A DNA stretch of 41,979 bases from Hyphomicrobiales bacterium. Lineage in GTDB: Bacteria; Pseudomonadota; Alphaproteobacteria; Rhizobiales; Rhizobiaceae. Both the position numbers and the translations under genes were made by a program. The stretch is from contig JAFKJY010000081.1 of the NCBI GenBank assembly GCA_017305835.1, forward strand, positions 1 to 41,979, given 5' to 3'. Of this stretch, positions 14,397 through 23,295 are shown piece after piece; positions within the stretch are counted from its first letter, which is position 1, and the number at the start of each line of letters is the position of its first letter. The notes under the pieces were generated by a model. The model saw only the letters and a program-made list of their open reading frames with translations. It made no database searches and had not been told where the DNA came from.

Positions 14397-16304
14397 ATGT
14401 CGTCGCGCTATCACGAGACCTATGCCCGCTGGAAGGCGGACCCGGAAGCCTTCTGGGCGGATGCGGCGAAGGCGATCGACTGGGTCAAACCGTGGAACAG
14501 GGTGTTCGACGCCAAGGCCGGCGTCTACGGCGAGTGGTTCGTTGGCGCCGAATGCAACACCTGCTTCAACGCGGTCGACCGCCATGTCGAGCGCGGCCGC
14601 GCCGGCCAGCTCGCCCTCATCCACGACAGCGCGATTACCGGCACGCAGCGCAAGTTCACCTTCGCCGAGCTGAAGGCGGAGGTGGTGGCGCTCGCCGCGG
14701 TGCTCGAGGACATGGGGGTCGGCAAGGGCGACCGCGTCATCATCTACATGCCGATGGTGGCGGAAGCGGCCTTCGCCATGCTCGCCTGCGCGCGGCTGGG
14801 CGCGGTGCATTCGGTGGTGTTCGGCGGCTTCGCCGCCAAGGAGCTCGCCACCCGCATCGACGACGCCCGGCCGAAGGCCGTCATCTCGGCCTCCTGCGGG
14901 CTGGAGCCCGGCCGCATCGTTGCCTACAAGCCGCTGCTCGACGGTGCCATCGAGCTGTCCGGCCACAAGCCGGAGAGCTGCCTGATCCTGCAGCGGCCGC
15001 AGCAGACCTGCGAGCTGAAGCCCGGCCGCGACCTCGACTATGCCGAGAAGGTAGCCGCCGCCAAAGCAGCCGGCCGCGACGTGCCCTGCGTGCCGGTCAA
15101 GGCGACCGACCCGCTCTACGTCCTCTACACGTCCGGCACGACCGGCCAGCCCAAGGGCGTGGTGCGCGACAATGGCGGCCACATGGTCATGCTCGAATGG
15201 TCGATGGGCAACGAGTTCGGCGTGAAGCCGGGCGAGGTGTTCTGGGCGGCCTCCGACGTCGGCTGGGTGGTCGGCCACTCCTACATCGTCTACGCCCCGC
15301 TGTTCCACGGCTGCACCACCATCCTGTTCGAAGGCAAGCCGGTCGGGACGCCCGACGCCGGCACGTTCTGGCGCGTGATCTCCGAGCACAAGGTGGCGGC
15401 GCTGTTCACCGCGCCCACCGCCTTCCGTGCCATCAAGAAGGAGGACCCGCGCGGTGAGCTGATCGGCAACTACGACCTGTCCGGCTTCCGCACGCTGTTC
15501 CTCGCCGGCGAGCGCGCCGACCCCGAGACGATCAAATGGGCCGAGCAGAAGCTGAAGGTTCCGGTGATCGACCACTGGTGGCAGACCGAGACCGGCGCGC
15601 CGATCACCAACAACCCCGTCGGGCTGGGCCTGCTGCCGGTGAAATACGGCTCCCCGGCCGTGCCGATGCCGGGCTACACGGTCGAGGTCCTGTCCGACAC
15701 CGGCCATCCGGTCGAGACCGGCAAGCTCGGCAACGTGGTGGTGAAGCTGCCGCTGCCGCCCGGCTGCCTGCCGACGCTGTGGAACGCGGAGAAGCGCTTC
15801 CGCAGCGCCTATCTCGACGAGTTCCCGGGCTACTACAAGACGGCAGATGCCGGCTTCATCGATGGCGACGGCTATCTCTTCATCATGGCCCGCACCGACG
15901 ACATCATCAACGTCGCCGGCCACCGCCTGTCGACCGGCGCGATGGAGGAGGTGCTGGCCGAGCACCCGGACGTCGCCGAATGCGCGGTGATCGGCATCGC
16001 CGACGCCATGAAGGGCCAGGCGCCGGTCGGCTTCCTCGTGCTCAACGCCGGCGTCGACCGGCCGGTCGCGGAGATCGAGAAGGAGGCCGTCGCGCTGGTG
16101 CGCGACAAGATCGGCCCGGTCGCCGCCTTCCGCACCGCGCTCGCCGTCAAGCGGCTGCCCAAGACGCGCTCCGGCAAGATCCTGCGCGGCACCATGCAGA
16201 AGATCGCCGACAGGGAAGCCTGGACCATGCCCGCCACGATCGACGACCCCGCCATCCTCGACGAGATCACGGTGGCGCTCAACCAGCGCGGCATCGGGGT
16301 GTAG
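14397..16304 (+). CDS. prpE: Propionyl-CoA synthetase
   Basis: A 635-residue ANL-superfamily acyl-CoA synthetase that activates propionate (or acetate) to its CoA ester through an acyl-adenylate. Characteristic motifs are YTSGTTGQPKG (244-254), DVGWVVGHSYIVYAPL, HWWQTETGAPI, and the C-terminal catalytic lysine K594 in TRSGKILRGT, a usual site of control by acetylation. The starting YHETYARWKADPEAFWADAA is characteristic of PrpE rather than Acs. ATG 14397 follows GGGAGG. The SDR gene follows at 20 bp and is probably co-transcribed. Propionyl-CoA would enter the methylmalonyl-CoA route, which needs the B12 coenzyme made by the PduO-type enzyme; this link is inference. Confidence 0.94.
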   Translation: MSSRYHETYARWKADPEAFWADAAKAIDWVKPWNRVFDAKAGVYGEWFVGAECNTCFNAVDRHVERGRAGQLALIHDSAITGTQRKFTFAELKAEVVALAAVLEDMGVGKGDRVIIYMPMVAEAAFAMLACARLGAVHSVVFGGFAAKELATRIDDARPKAVISASCGLEPGRIVAYKPLLDGAIELSGHKPESCLILQRPQQTCELKPGRDLDYAEKVAAAKAAGRDVPCVPVKATDPLYVLYTSGTTGQPKGVVRDNGGHMVMLEWSMGNEFGVKPGEVFWAASDVGWVVGHSYIVYAPLFHGCTTILFEGKPVGTPDAGTFWRVISEHKVAALFTAPTAFRAIKKEDPRGELIGNYDLSGFRTLFLAGERADPETIKWAEQKLKVPVIDHWWQTETGAPITNNPVGLGLLPVKYGSPAVPMPGYTVEVLSDTGHPVETGKLGNVVVKLPLPPGCLPTLWNAEKRFRSAYLDEFPGYYKTADAGFIDGDGYLFIMARTDDIINVAGHRLSTGAMEEVLAEHPDVAECAVIGIADAMKGQAPVGFLVLNAGVDRPVAEIEKEAVALVRDKIGPVAAFRTALAVKRLPKTRSGKILRGTMQKIADREAWTMPATIDDPAILDEITVALNQRGIGV

Positions 16305-16324
16305 CCCCGGACGGAGGACGGCCC

Positions 16325-17110
16325 ATGGCGCTCGACGGCAGGACGGCGATCGTGACGGGAGCGGCGGGCGGCATCGGCCGCGCCATCTGCGAGCGGCTGC
16401 TGCGCGAGGGCGCGCGGGTCGTCATGGCCGACGTCGACGCCGAGCACGGCGCGCGCGTGCTCGCCGACTTGAAGGAGCTGGGCGAGGCGCGCTTCGTCAA
16501 GGCCGACGTCGGGCGGCGGCTCGACGTGCACAACCTCGTCGCCGCCACCGTCGAGACCTTCGGCGACATCGACATCCTCGTCTCCAACGCGGGCATCACC
16601 TTCGCCTGCCCGTTCGTCGACATCTCCGAGGACGATTTCGACCGGGTGATGCGGGTCAACCTGCGCGGGCCGTTCCTCGCCGGCCAGGCGGTCGCCCGCT
16701 TCATGATCGAGAAGGTCGAGAAGGGCGGCGCGCCGGGCTCGATCGTCAACATGTCGTCGGTCAACGCCGTGCTGGCGATCGCCGACCAGGTTCCCTATTC
16801 GGTGTCGAAGGCCGGCGTCGGCCAGCTCACGAAGGTGATGGCGCTGGCGCTCGCGCCGCACGGCATCAGGGTCAACGCCGTCGGCCCCGGCTCGATCGAC
16901 ACGCCGATGCTGGCGGGCGTGGCCGGCGACACGGAGGCGCGCGAGCGGCTCCTGTCGCGCACGCCGCTCGGCCGTGTCGGCCAGCCCGACGAGATCGCGG
17001 GGATCGTCGCCTTCCTCGCCTCCGACGACGCCTCCTACATCACCGGCCAGACCATCTACGCCGACGGCGGCCGCCTGCCGCTCAACTACACGGTGCCGAC
17101 GCGCCGCTGA
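16325..17110 (+). CDS. Short-chain dehydrogenase/reductase (SDR)
   Basis: A 261-residue classical SDR. The nucleotide-binding TGAAGGIG (11-18), NAG (88-90), and the catalytic Ser144/145-Tyr158-Lys162 set (YSVSK) are all in place, and the PGSIDTPM segment matches the FabG-like group. D37 and D39 after beta-2 (VMADVD) suggest NAD rather than NADP. It starts 20 bp after prpE with GGAGG nearby, so an operon is likely. The substrate cannot be read; a hydroxyacyl or 3-hydroxybutyrate-like compound would fit the context but is speculation. Confidence 0.9.
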   Translation: MALDGRTAIVTGAAGGIGRAICERLLREGARVVMADVDAEHGARVLADLKELGEARFVKADVGRRLDVHNLVAATVETFGDIDILVSNAGITFACPFVDISEDDFDRVMRVNLRGPFLAGQAVARFMIEKVEKGGAPGSIVNMSSVNAVLAIADQVPYSVSKAGVGQLTKVMALALAPHGIRVNAVGPGSIDTPMLAGVAGDTEARERLLSRTPLGRVGQPDEIAGIVAFLASDDASYITGQTIYADGGRLPLNYTVPTRR

Positions 17111-17132
17111 CCATCTTCGATCCGACGCGTCC

Positions 17133-17156
17133 CTCCTGACAGAAGGCTGTCGGCAG
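17133..17156 (+). promoter_or_regulatory. Imperfect operator-like inverted repeat upstream of the DUF1127 gene
   Basis: CTCCTGACA (17133-17141), six bases, TGTCGGCAG (17148-17156). The left half is identical to the left half of the perfect inverted repeat at 17437-17462, and the six-base centre is the same length. It lies 45 bp before the DUF1127 start. Confidence 0.45.
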
Positions 17157-17200
17157 GCCTGTGCGATAGTCTCCCTGCGACGATCAGAGGAGACACGCAG

Positions 17201-17398
17201 ATGACCAGTCACGGCTTCTTCGCCTACGGCATGCGCGCGCTCGACGGCTGGCGCGCGCGCCGGCTGAGATGGCGCACGCAGCGCATCATGGAGGGCCTGC
17301 CCGCCGGCATCCGCAAGGATATCGGCTGGCCGGACGCCCTGCCCGAGACCTTGCCGGAGCCGCTCTTCGGCCCGCGCGCGACGGCCCGCCGCGGATGA
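17201..17398 (+). CDS. DUF1127-like small protein
   Basis: A 65-residue, Arg-rich protein. The central RRLRWRTQRIMEGLPAGIRK and DIGWPD match DUF1127 (YjiS-like) proteins, where the block ends with a conserved DIG motif. Rhizobial small DUF1127 proteins affect RNA turnover, phosphate or C1 metabolism; no specific role can be assigned. ATG 17201 follows GAGGAG at 9 bp. The VOC and WYL genes lie downstream on the same strand, and an operator-like repeat precedes it. Confidence 0.75.
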   Translation: MTSHGFFAYGMRALDGWRARRLRWRTQRIMEGLPAGIRKDIGWPDALPETLPEPLFGPRATARRG

Positions 17399-17436
17399 CT
17401 TTCCCCATCGCCTCCCGGGCGCTGCCGCAGCTTCCC

Positions 17437-17462
17437 GCTCCTGACATCATGTTGTCAGGAGC
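17437..17462 (+). promoter_or_regulatory. Perfect inverted repeat, probable WYL-regulator operator
   Basis: GCTCCTGACA (17437-17446), centre TCATGT, TGTCAGGAGC (17453-17462): 10-bp perfect arms. The right arm overlaps TTGTCA (17452-17457), which could be a -35. It lies 71 bp before the VOC gene, whose partner 3' gene encodes a DNA-binding WYL regulator. Binding is inference from position and symmetry. Confidence 0.65.
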
Positions 17463-17533
17463 GGAGTGGCATGATGGCATCCTGACCGACGTCCGGGCGG
17501 CACGTTTCGAGACCGCAACGGAGACAGAAAGAC

Positions 17534-17902
17534 ATGAGCTTCATTCCAGACGACGCCGCCCACTGGTTCGAGATCCCGGTGACCGACATGGAGCGCGCCA
17601 GGGCCTTCTACGGCGCGGTGCTGCAGAACGAGCTGAGGGACCAGGAGGGCGGGCCGAACCCGATGTCGATGTTCGCCTACAACGGCAACGGCCGGGTGTC
17701 CGGCCACATCTATCCGGGCAGGCCGGCGCCGGCCGGCAGCGGGCCGACGGTGCATCTCGCCGTGGCGCGGCCGCTGGAGGAGGCGCTGGAGCGGGTCACG
17801 GCCAATGGTGGCCAGGTGGTGTCGCCGGTGATAGACATCCCGGCCGGCCGCTTCGCCTATTGCCTCGACCCCGACGGCAACTCGATCGGCCTGTTCACCT
17901 GA
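17534..17902 (+). CDS. VOC family protein (glyoxalase/bleomycin-resistance fold)
   Basis: A 122-residue protein with two beta-alpha-beta-beta-beta modules of the VOC superfamily. HWFEIPVTDMERARAFYGAV opens the first, and GRFAYCLDPDGNSIGLF closes the second, matching the YP/EhpR-like group often coded beside YafY-type regulators. Metal-ligand candidates are H10 and the terminal loop; function is unknown. ATG 17534 has GGAGA upstream. The WYL gene follows after 12 bp, so these two are almost certainly one transcript, controlled from the repeat at 17437. Confidence 0.88.
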   Translation: MSFIPDDAAHWFEIPVTDMERARAFYGAVLQNELRDQEGGPNPMSMFAYNGNGRVSGHIYPGRPAPAGSGPTVHLAVARPLEEALERVTANGGQVVSPVIDIPAGRFAYCLDPDGNSIGLFT

Positions 17903-17914
17903 GGGCTGTCAACG

Positions 17915-18619
17915 ATGCGACGCGCCGACCGCCTGTTCCAGATCGTCCAGCAGCTCCGCGGCGGCCGGCTGGTGACGGCGCGCATGCTGGGCGAGCGGCT
18001 GGAGGTGTCGGAGCGCACCATCTACCGCTACATCGCCGACCTGCAGTCGACCGGCGTGCCGATCGACGGGGAGGCCGGCGTCGGCTACCTCATGCGGGAA
18101 GGCTACGACCTTCCGCCGCTGATGTTCACGCGTGACGAGATCGTGGCGCTGGTCGCCGGCGCGCGCATGGTGCGCGCCTTCGGCGGCGCCCAGATGGCCC
18201 GCGCCGCGGAAGAGGCGCTGGTCAAGATCGCCGCCGTGCTGCCCGAGCCGGAGAAGGCGCGGGTGGCGGCGACCCAGATCCACATGCCGCTGTGGGTGGT
18301 GTCCGACGCCGACCGCGCCGCGCTCGACCGGTTGGAGCGGGCGGTGGAGGCGCGCGACGTGCTCGTCTTCCGCTACAAGGACGAGACGGGCAGGGAGACC
18401 GAGCGGCACGTGCGTCCGCTCGGCCTGTGGTTCTGGGGCAAGGTGTGGACGCTGGTCGCCTGGTGCGAGATGCGCGAGGACTTCCGCACCTTCCGCGTCG
18501 ACCGCATCGCCGCGCTCGAACCCGCCGGCCGCCCCTTCCGCCACGAACGCGGCAAGACGCTCGCCGACTTCTACCGCCGCATGGAAGCCAACGGCGAAAG
18601 CTACGGCAGGGCGGGGTAG
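17915..18619 (+). CDS. YafY-family HTH/WYL transcriptional regulator
   Basis: A 234-residue cytoplasmic regulator. RADRLFQIVQQLRGGRLVTA, then LEVSERTIYRYIADLQ (about 30-45) is the DeoR/HTH_11-like domain. The C-terminal part from about residue 130 is a WYL domain: FRYKDETGRETERHVRPLG, then LWFWGKVWTLVAWCE in place of the canonical W-Y-L. WYL domains bind nucleic acid or nucleotide ligands and usually sense a small molecule or damage; here the ligand is unknown. It is coded 12 bp after the VOC gene and probably autoregulates through the inverted repeat upstream of that gene. Convergent with pgk, 10 bp away. Confidence 0.9.
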   Translation: MRRADRLFQIVQQLRGGRLVTARMLGERLEVSERTIYRYIADLQSTGVPIDGEAGVGYLMREGYDLPPLMFTRDEIVALVAGARMVRAFGGAQMARAAEEALVKIAAVLPEPEKARVAATQIHMPLWVVSDADRAALDRLERAVEARDVLVFRYKDETGRETERHVRPLGLWFWGKVWTLVAWCEMREDFRTFRVDRIAALEPAGRPFRHERGKTLADFYRRMEANGESYGRAG

Positions 18620-18629
18620 CAGGAGGGTA

Positions 18630-19823
18630 TTAGGCCCTCAGCGCCTCCACGCCCGGCAGCTCCTTGCCTTCCATCCATTCGAGGAAGGCGCCGCCGGCGG
18701 TGGAGACGTAGGTGAAGTCGTCGGCGACGCCGGCCTGGTGGAGTGCGGCGACCGTGTCGCCGCCGCCGGCGACCGAGACGAGCCTGCCTTCCTTCGTCAG
18801 CCGCGCCGCGGTCTTCGCCGCGGCCACCGTGCCGCGGTCGAACGGCGCGATCTCGAAGGCGCCGAGCGGGCCGTTCCAGACCAGCGTCGCCGCCTTGCCG
18901 ATCCACGCCTCGACCGCCTTCACCGTCGCCGGTCCGACGTCGAGGATCATCGCGTCGGCCGGCACCTTGCCGACCGGCACCGTCTCGTTCGCCGCATTCG
19001 CCTCGAACTTGCGCGCCACCACCGCGTCGGTCGGCAGCACGATCTCGCAGCCCGCGGTCTTCGCCGCCGCGAGGATCGCCCTGGCCGTATCCGCCAGCTC
19101 GTGTTCGCACAGCGACTTACCGACGTCGATGCCCTGCGCGGCGAGGAACGTGTTGGCCATGCCGCCGCCGATTACCAGCGCGTCGACCTTTTTGACGAGG
19201 TTCTGCAGGAGGTCGATCTTTGTCGACACCTTGGCGCCGCCGACGATCGCCACCACCGGCCGCTTCGGGTTGCCCAGCCCCTTCTCCAGCGCGTCGAGCT
19301 CGGCCTCCATCGTGCGCCCCGCATAGGCCGGCAGCAGGTGCGCCAGCCCCTCGGTCGAGGCATGCGCGCGGTGCGCGGCCGAGAAGGCGTCGTTGACGTA
19401 GAGGTCGCCGTTCGCCGCCAATTCCTTCGCGAAGGCCGGGTCGTTCTTCTCCTCGCCGGCGTGGAAGCGGGTGTTTTCGAGAAGCAGCACGTCGCCGTCC
19501 TTCATCGCGGCAACCGCCTTTGCCGCCGCCTCGCCGATGCAGTCGGCCGCGAAGGCCACCTTGCGGCCGAGCACGGCGGCCGTTGCCGCCGCGATCGGCT
19601 TCAGCGACTGCTCGGGGTCCGGCTTGCCCTTCGGCCGGCCGAAATGCGCGAGCAGGATCACCCTGGCGCCCTTGCCGGCGAGCTCGTCGATCGTGCCGGC
19701 CACCCGCTCGATGCGGGTCGCGTCGGTCACCTTGCCGTCCTTGACCGGAACGTTGAGATCGACGCGCACGAGCACGCGGCGGCCGGCGACGTCCGCGTCG
19801 TCGAGGGTGCGGAAACGGGGCAT
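18630..19823 (-). CDS. pgk: Phosphoglycerate kinase
   Basis: A 397-residue cytoplasmic enzyme of glycolysis transferring phosphate between 1,3-bisphosphoglycerate and ADP. Conserved parts are VRVDLNVP (19-26), [10 protein letters not shown], the GGAKVSTK loop, and the nucleotide-binding GGGDTVAAL near the C-terminus. ATG 19823 is preceded by AGGAGA; the long frame upstream is an antisense artefact of the antiporter gene. It is separated from gap by the antiporter gene, which is unusual since rhizobia generally keep them close. It ends convergent with the WYL gene, and no clear terminator is visible. Confidence 0.97.
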   Translation of the reverse strand: MPRFRTLDDADVAGRRVLVRVDLNVPVKDGKVTDATRIERVAGTIDELAGKGARVILLAHFGRPKGKPDPEQSLKPIAAATAAVLGRKVAFAADCIGEAAAKAVAAMKDGDVLLLENTRFHAGEEKNDPAFAKELAANGDLYVNDAFSAAHRAHASTEGLAHLLPAYAGRTMEAELDALEKGLGNPKRPVVAIVGGAKVSTKIDLLQNLVKKVDALVIGGGMANTFLAAQGIDVGKSLCEHELADTARAILAAAKTAGCEIVLPTDAVVARKFEANAANETVPVGKVPADAMILDVGPATVKAVEAWIGKAATLVWNGPLGAFEIAPFDRGTVAAAKTAARLTKEGRLVSVAGGGDTVAALHQAGVADDFTYVSTAGGAFLEWMEGKELPGVEALRA

Positions 19824-19909
19824 GGAAATCTCCTGCGGAAGAACCGGCCGGACCATACAGAAGGCGCCGCCGCAGTCAAATGCGCGCAGCGCCGCGACCC
19901 GCAGCTCCG

Positions 19910-21754
19910 CTATTCGGGCGCGGCCGGGGCGTGCGGTTCGGCTTCCGCGGCCGCGACGTCGCGCCGGCGGCCGAACAGGCCGCGGATCTTGGCGGCGAGC
20001 TCGCGGCCGGTGAGGAACATCGGCACCTGCCGCTGCGCCGCCTCCGGCTCCAGCGACACGCCGACGCTCTCGATGCGGCCCTGCTCGTCGACGTCGCGCA
20101 CGATCAGGTCGACCGGCCCGAGCGCCACGCGGTCGGCATATTCGGCCCGCCCGCCCAGCCGCCGCGTCATCAGCTCGGCGATCGTCAGCTCCTGCTCGTC
20201 GGCGCGCAGGTCGATGCCGTAGGCCGCCTGCAGGTCGAGCGCCGTGCGCGCCGGGTCGATCGAGAAGGCGCCGAAGAAGTCGGCGTCGTCGCCGGCCACC
20301 GGCGCCGGGCTGGCGAACAGCCGGTCGAGCAGGCGCGGATAGCGCGCCGAGATGAACAGATAGACGTAGTCGCCCGCCTGCAGCCGGCCGGCATACTGGT
20401 AGCTCTTCGACTGCCCGTCGCGGATCACCAGCGATGGCCGCGCCCAGCGCGGGATGCGCTCGCCGCGCGCCACCGGGCTGCCGGCCACCACGCGGTAGAC
20501 CAGCAGCTCGTGATGGGCCGTGCCGGGCAGCTCCAGCTCCAGCTTCTCGACCGGGCCGATGCGCGGCGGCACGATCAGGTTCAGCCATTTCGCCAGCGGG
20601 CCGATCGTCCAGCCCTGCACCAAGAGCGACACGAGCACGATGATGAAGGCGGTGTTGAAGAACAGCGTGCCGTGGTCGAGCCCGCCGAGCAGCGGCACGA
20701 TGGCGAGCAGGATCGACACCGCCCCGCGCAGGCCGACCCACGACAGGAACAGCGTCTCGGCGCGGGCGAACTCGAACGGGACCAGCGAGAGCCACACCGC
20801 GACCGGCCGCGCCACCAGGCATAGGAACAGCGCGAGCAGGATCGCCGGCACGGCGATGAGCTGGAACTGCGACGGCGTCGCCAGCAGTCCGAGCAGCACG
20901 AACATGATGATCTGCGCCAGCCAGCTCGCGCCTTCCTGGAAGCTGCGCAGCGCCGGCGCCGACTTGATCTGCCGGTTGCCGGCATAGATGCCGGCCACGA
21001 ACACCGCCAGGAAGCCGCTGCCGCCGATCGCGCCGGTTACCGAGAAGACCAGCAGCGACAGCGCCAGCACGAAGATCGGCGCCAGCCCGCGGTCGATGTC
21101 GAGCCGGTTGACCAGCGTCGCGATCATCGCCCCGCCGCCGACGCCGGCGACGAGGCCGATGCCCATCTCGCGCACGAACTCGACGAGCAGCTCCACGCCG
21201 ATATGGCCGCCGCTGCCGCCGGTGGCGATGATCTCGACCAGCGTGATCGTCAGGAAGATCGCCATCGGGTCGTTCGAGCTCGATTCGATCTCCAGCGTCG
21301 AGCGCACCCGGTCGCGGATGTTGATGCCGCCGCCGCGCAGCAGGAAGAACACGGCCGCCGCGTCGGTCGAGCCGACGATTGCCCCGAGCAGGAAGCCTTC
21401 CAGCCAGGTGATGCCGAGCAGGTAATGCGCGGCTGTGCCGAAGATGGTGGTGGTCAGCAGCACCCCGACCGTCGCCAGCGATACCGCCGGCGCGGCAGCC
21501 TGTCGGAACGATTGCAGCGAGGTGCCGAAGCCGGAATCGAACAGGATGATGGCGAGCGCCAGCGAGCCGATATAGTAGGCCACCGCCGCATTGTCGAAGC
21601 TGATGCCGAGCCCGTCGACGCCGGCCGCCAGCCCGATGCCGAGGAAGAGCAGCAGCAGCGGGGCGCCGAAGCGGAACGCGACCAGACTGGAGAACGCCGC
21701 GACCAGGACCAGCAGGGTCCCGACCAGCGTCGCGATGTAGATCCAGTCGAACAT
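19910..21754 (-). CDS. cvrA: CPA1-family potassium/proton antiporter
   Basis: A 614-residue inner-membrane protein of the NhaP2/CvrA type. About twelve helices occupy residues 1-400: [17 protein letters not shown], the ion-binding region [20 protein letters not shown], and [13 protein letters not shown], where the Asp residues are expected to bind the cation. After residue 400 come cytoplasmic domains: a TrkA_C-like domain (about 405-485) and a CorC_HlyC-like domain (about 490-580), the latter with [14 protein letters not shown]. This domain order is specific to NhaP2. ATG 21754 is the first in frame. It lies between gap and pgk but is separated by terminators, so it is probably its own unit. 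The symbol cvrA or nhaP2 is interchangeable. Confidence 0.9.
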   Translation of the reverse strand: MFDWIYIATLVGTLLVLVAAFSSLVAFRFGAPLLLLFLGIGLAAGVDGLGISFDNAAVAYYIGSLALAIILFDSGFGTSLQSFRQAAAPAVSLATVGVLLTTTIFGTAAHYLLGITWLEGFLLGAIVGSTDAAAVFFLLRGGGINIRDRVRSTLEIESSSNDPMAIFLTITLVEIIATGGSGGHIGVELLVEFVREMGIGLVAGVGGGAMIATLVNRLDIDRGLAPIFVLALSLLVFSVTGAIGGSGFLAVFVAGIYAGNRQIKSAPALRSFQEGASWLAQIIMFVLLGLLATPSQFQLIAVPAILLALFLCLVARPVAVWLSLVPFEFARAETLFLSWVGLRGAVSILLAIVPLLGGLDHGTLFFNTAFIIVLVSLLVQGWTIGPLAKWLNLIVPPRIGPVEKLELELPGTAHHELLVYRVVAGSPVARGERIPRWARPSLVIRDGQSKSYQYAGRLQAGDYVYLFISARYPRLLDRLFASPAPVAGDDADFFGAFSIDPARTALDLQAAYGIDLRADEQELTIAELMTRRLGGRAEYADRVALGPVDLIVRDVDEQGRIESVGVSLEPEAAQRQVPMFLTGRELAAKIRGLFGRRRDVAAAEAEPHAPAAPE

Positions 21755-21930
21755 GTTGGCGGTCCCTGCCGTTCAGCCCCGAATGCCCCGAGCAACCCTC
21801 CTCCGGTCGGCCCGCCGCTTTCGGTTCCGACCTGTCGCCGGAAAGACGGCACTTCGATGTCGAGGGCGCGGCGGAAGCGGGGTCCGGGCGACCCCGCGGC
21901 TGCGATTCGTGGATGCCGCAGCGTCAGTGT

Positions 21931-21962
21931 AGAAAAAGAAAACGCCCGGCTTCAACCGGGCG
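21931..21962 (-). terminator. Rho-independent terminator of gap
   Basis: On the minus strand a 7-bp G+C stem, CGCCCGG (21956-21962) with CCGGGCG (21943-21949), loop of six bases, followed by TTTTCTTTTTCT (21942-21931). It lies 33 bp past the gap stop codon. One of the clearest terminators in the window. Confidence 0.9.
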
Positions 21963-21994
21963 CTTTCGATTCCTGAAAGATTGGGCCTCGCGGC

Positions 21995-23005
21995 CTACAT
22001 GGTCTTGGCCAGCGCCGCGGTCGTGTCGGCCATGCGGTTGGAGAAGCCCCACTCGTTGTCGTACCACGACATGACGCGCACGAGGTCGCCCTCGATCACC
22101 TTGGTCTGGTCGATCGCGAACGTCGACGAGGCCGCGTTGTGGTTGAGGTCGATCGAGACCAGCGGCTCCTTCGTATAGGCGAGGATGCCCTTCAGCGGAC
22201 CGCTGTCGGCAGCCTTGATGAGCGCCGCGTTGACCTCGTCGACGGTGACCTTGCGCTTCGGCACGAACTTGAAGTCGATGACCGAGACGTTCGGCGTCGG
22301 CACGCGGATCGACACGCCGTCGAGCTTGCCCTTGAGCTCCGGCAGCACGAGGCCGACGGCCTTGGCCGCGCCCGTCGAGGTCGGGATCATCGACATCGCG
22401 GCCGCGCGGGCGCGATACAGATCCTTGTGCATCGTGTCGAGCGTCGGCTGGTCGCCCGTATAGGCGTGCACCGTCGTCATGAAGCCCTTCTCGATGCCGA
22501 ACGCGTCGTTCAGCACCTTGGCCACCGGCGCCAGGCAGTTGGTGGTGCAGGACGCGTTGGAGATGACGATGTGGTCCTTGGTCAGCTTGTCGTGGTTGAC
22601 GCCGTAGACGACGGTCAGGTCGGCGCCGTCGGCGGGCGCCGAGACGATGACGCGCTTGGCGCCGGCCGTCAGGTGCGCCGAGGCCTTCTCCTTCGACGTG
22701 AAGATGCCGGTGCATTCGAGCACGATGTCGACGCCGAGGCTGCCCCAGGGCAGCTTGGACGGGTCGCGCTCGGCGAGCACCTTGAAGCTGTCGGAGCCGA
22801 CCTGGATCGTGTCGCCGGAGACCTTGACCTCGCTCGGGAAGCGGCCGTGCACGCTGTCGTAGCGCAGCAGGTGCGCGTTGGTCTCGACCGGACCGAGGTC
22901 GTTGACGGCGACGACGTCGATGTCCTTGCGGCCGGATTCGTAGATGGCGCGGACGATGTTGCGGCCGATGCGGCCGAAGCCGTTGACGGCTATTCTGACG
23001 GGCAT
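21995..23005 (-). CDS. gap: Type I glyceraldehyde-3-phosphate dehydrogenase
   Basis: A 336-residue NAD-dependent enzyme converting glyceraldehyde-3-phosphate to 1,3-bisphosphoglycerate. The Rossmann start is NGFGRIGRN (8-16), the catalytic block is [12 protein letters not shown] with Cys153, and HAYTGDQ holds the partner histidine. Residues following beta-2 (AVNDLG) suggest NAD. ATG 23005 has GAGGAGA at 9 bp; a longer frame upstream crosses a palindromic repeat and is rejected. The tkt gene is 290 bp upstream on the same strand, with that repeat between them, so tkt-gap co-transcription is possible. A strong terminator follows. Confidence 0.98.
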   Translation of the reverse strand: MPVRIAVNGFGRIGRNIVRAIYESGRKDIDVVAVNDLGPVETNAHLLRYDSVHGRFPSEVKVSGDTIQVGSDSFKVLAERDPSKLPWGSLGVDIVLECTGIFTSKEKASAHLTAGAKRVIVSAPADGADLTVVYGVNHDKLTKDHIVISNASCTTNCLAPVAKVLNDAFGIEKGFMTTVHAYTGDQPTLDTMHKDLYRARAAAMSMIPTSTGAAKAVGLVLPELKGKLDGVSIRVPTPNVSVIDFKFVPKRKVTVDEVNAALIKAADSGPLKGILAYTKEPLVSIDLNHNAASSTFAIDQTKVIEGDLVRVMSWYDNEWGFSNRMADTTAALAKTM

Positions 23006-23131
23006 GGTGCGGTCTCCTCTTTCGCTGCGCGAGGAATTCTCGGGATGTCTGCCGGGAGGCTGCGTTTCCATAACCGCGCGGCGGCCAAGAATCCAGCGGC
23101 GGCACGGGAAAAGCGATTGGTGCAGCAAGTC

Positions 23132-23285
23132 ACCTCCCCCTTGAGGGGAGGTCGGCGAGCGCAGCGAGCCGGGTGGGGTCGCCTTCACTGGAGGCGACGT
23201 AATCGGCAGGGCCGCGCACTGCCGCGGCGACCCCACCCGCTTCGAACACTACGTGTTCTCAGCGACCTCCCCTCAAGGGGGAGGT
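23132..23285. repeat. 154-bp palindromic intergenic element between tkt and gap
   Basis: Perfect 23-bp outer inverted repeats (23132-23154 and 23263-23285), each beginning ACCTCCCCCTTGAGGGGAGG or its complement, plus a perfect inner 14-bp pair CGGGTGGGGTCGCC (23170-23183) with its complement (23226-23239). The outer arms are also self-complementary. This is the common CTCCCC-TTGAGGGGAG type of rhizobial repeat. It has no coding sign. Confidence 0.85.
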
Positions 23286-23295
23286 AAGCCGCGCC

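Noticed and set aside
18630..20822. Open frame of 730 codons covering pgk and more
   Set aside because: The real pgk starts at 19823; the extension is antisense to the antiporter and unconserved.
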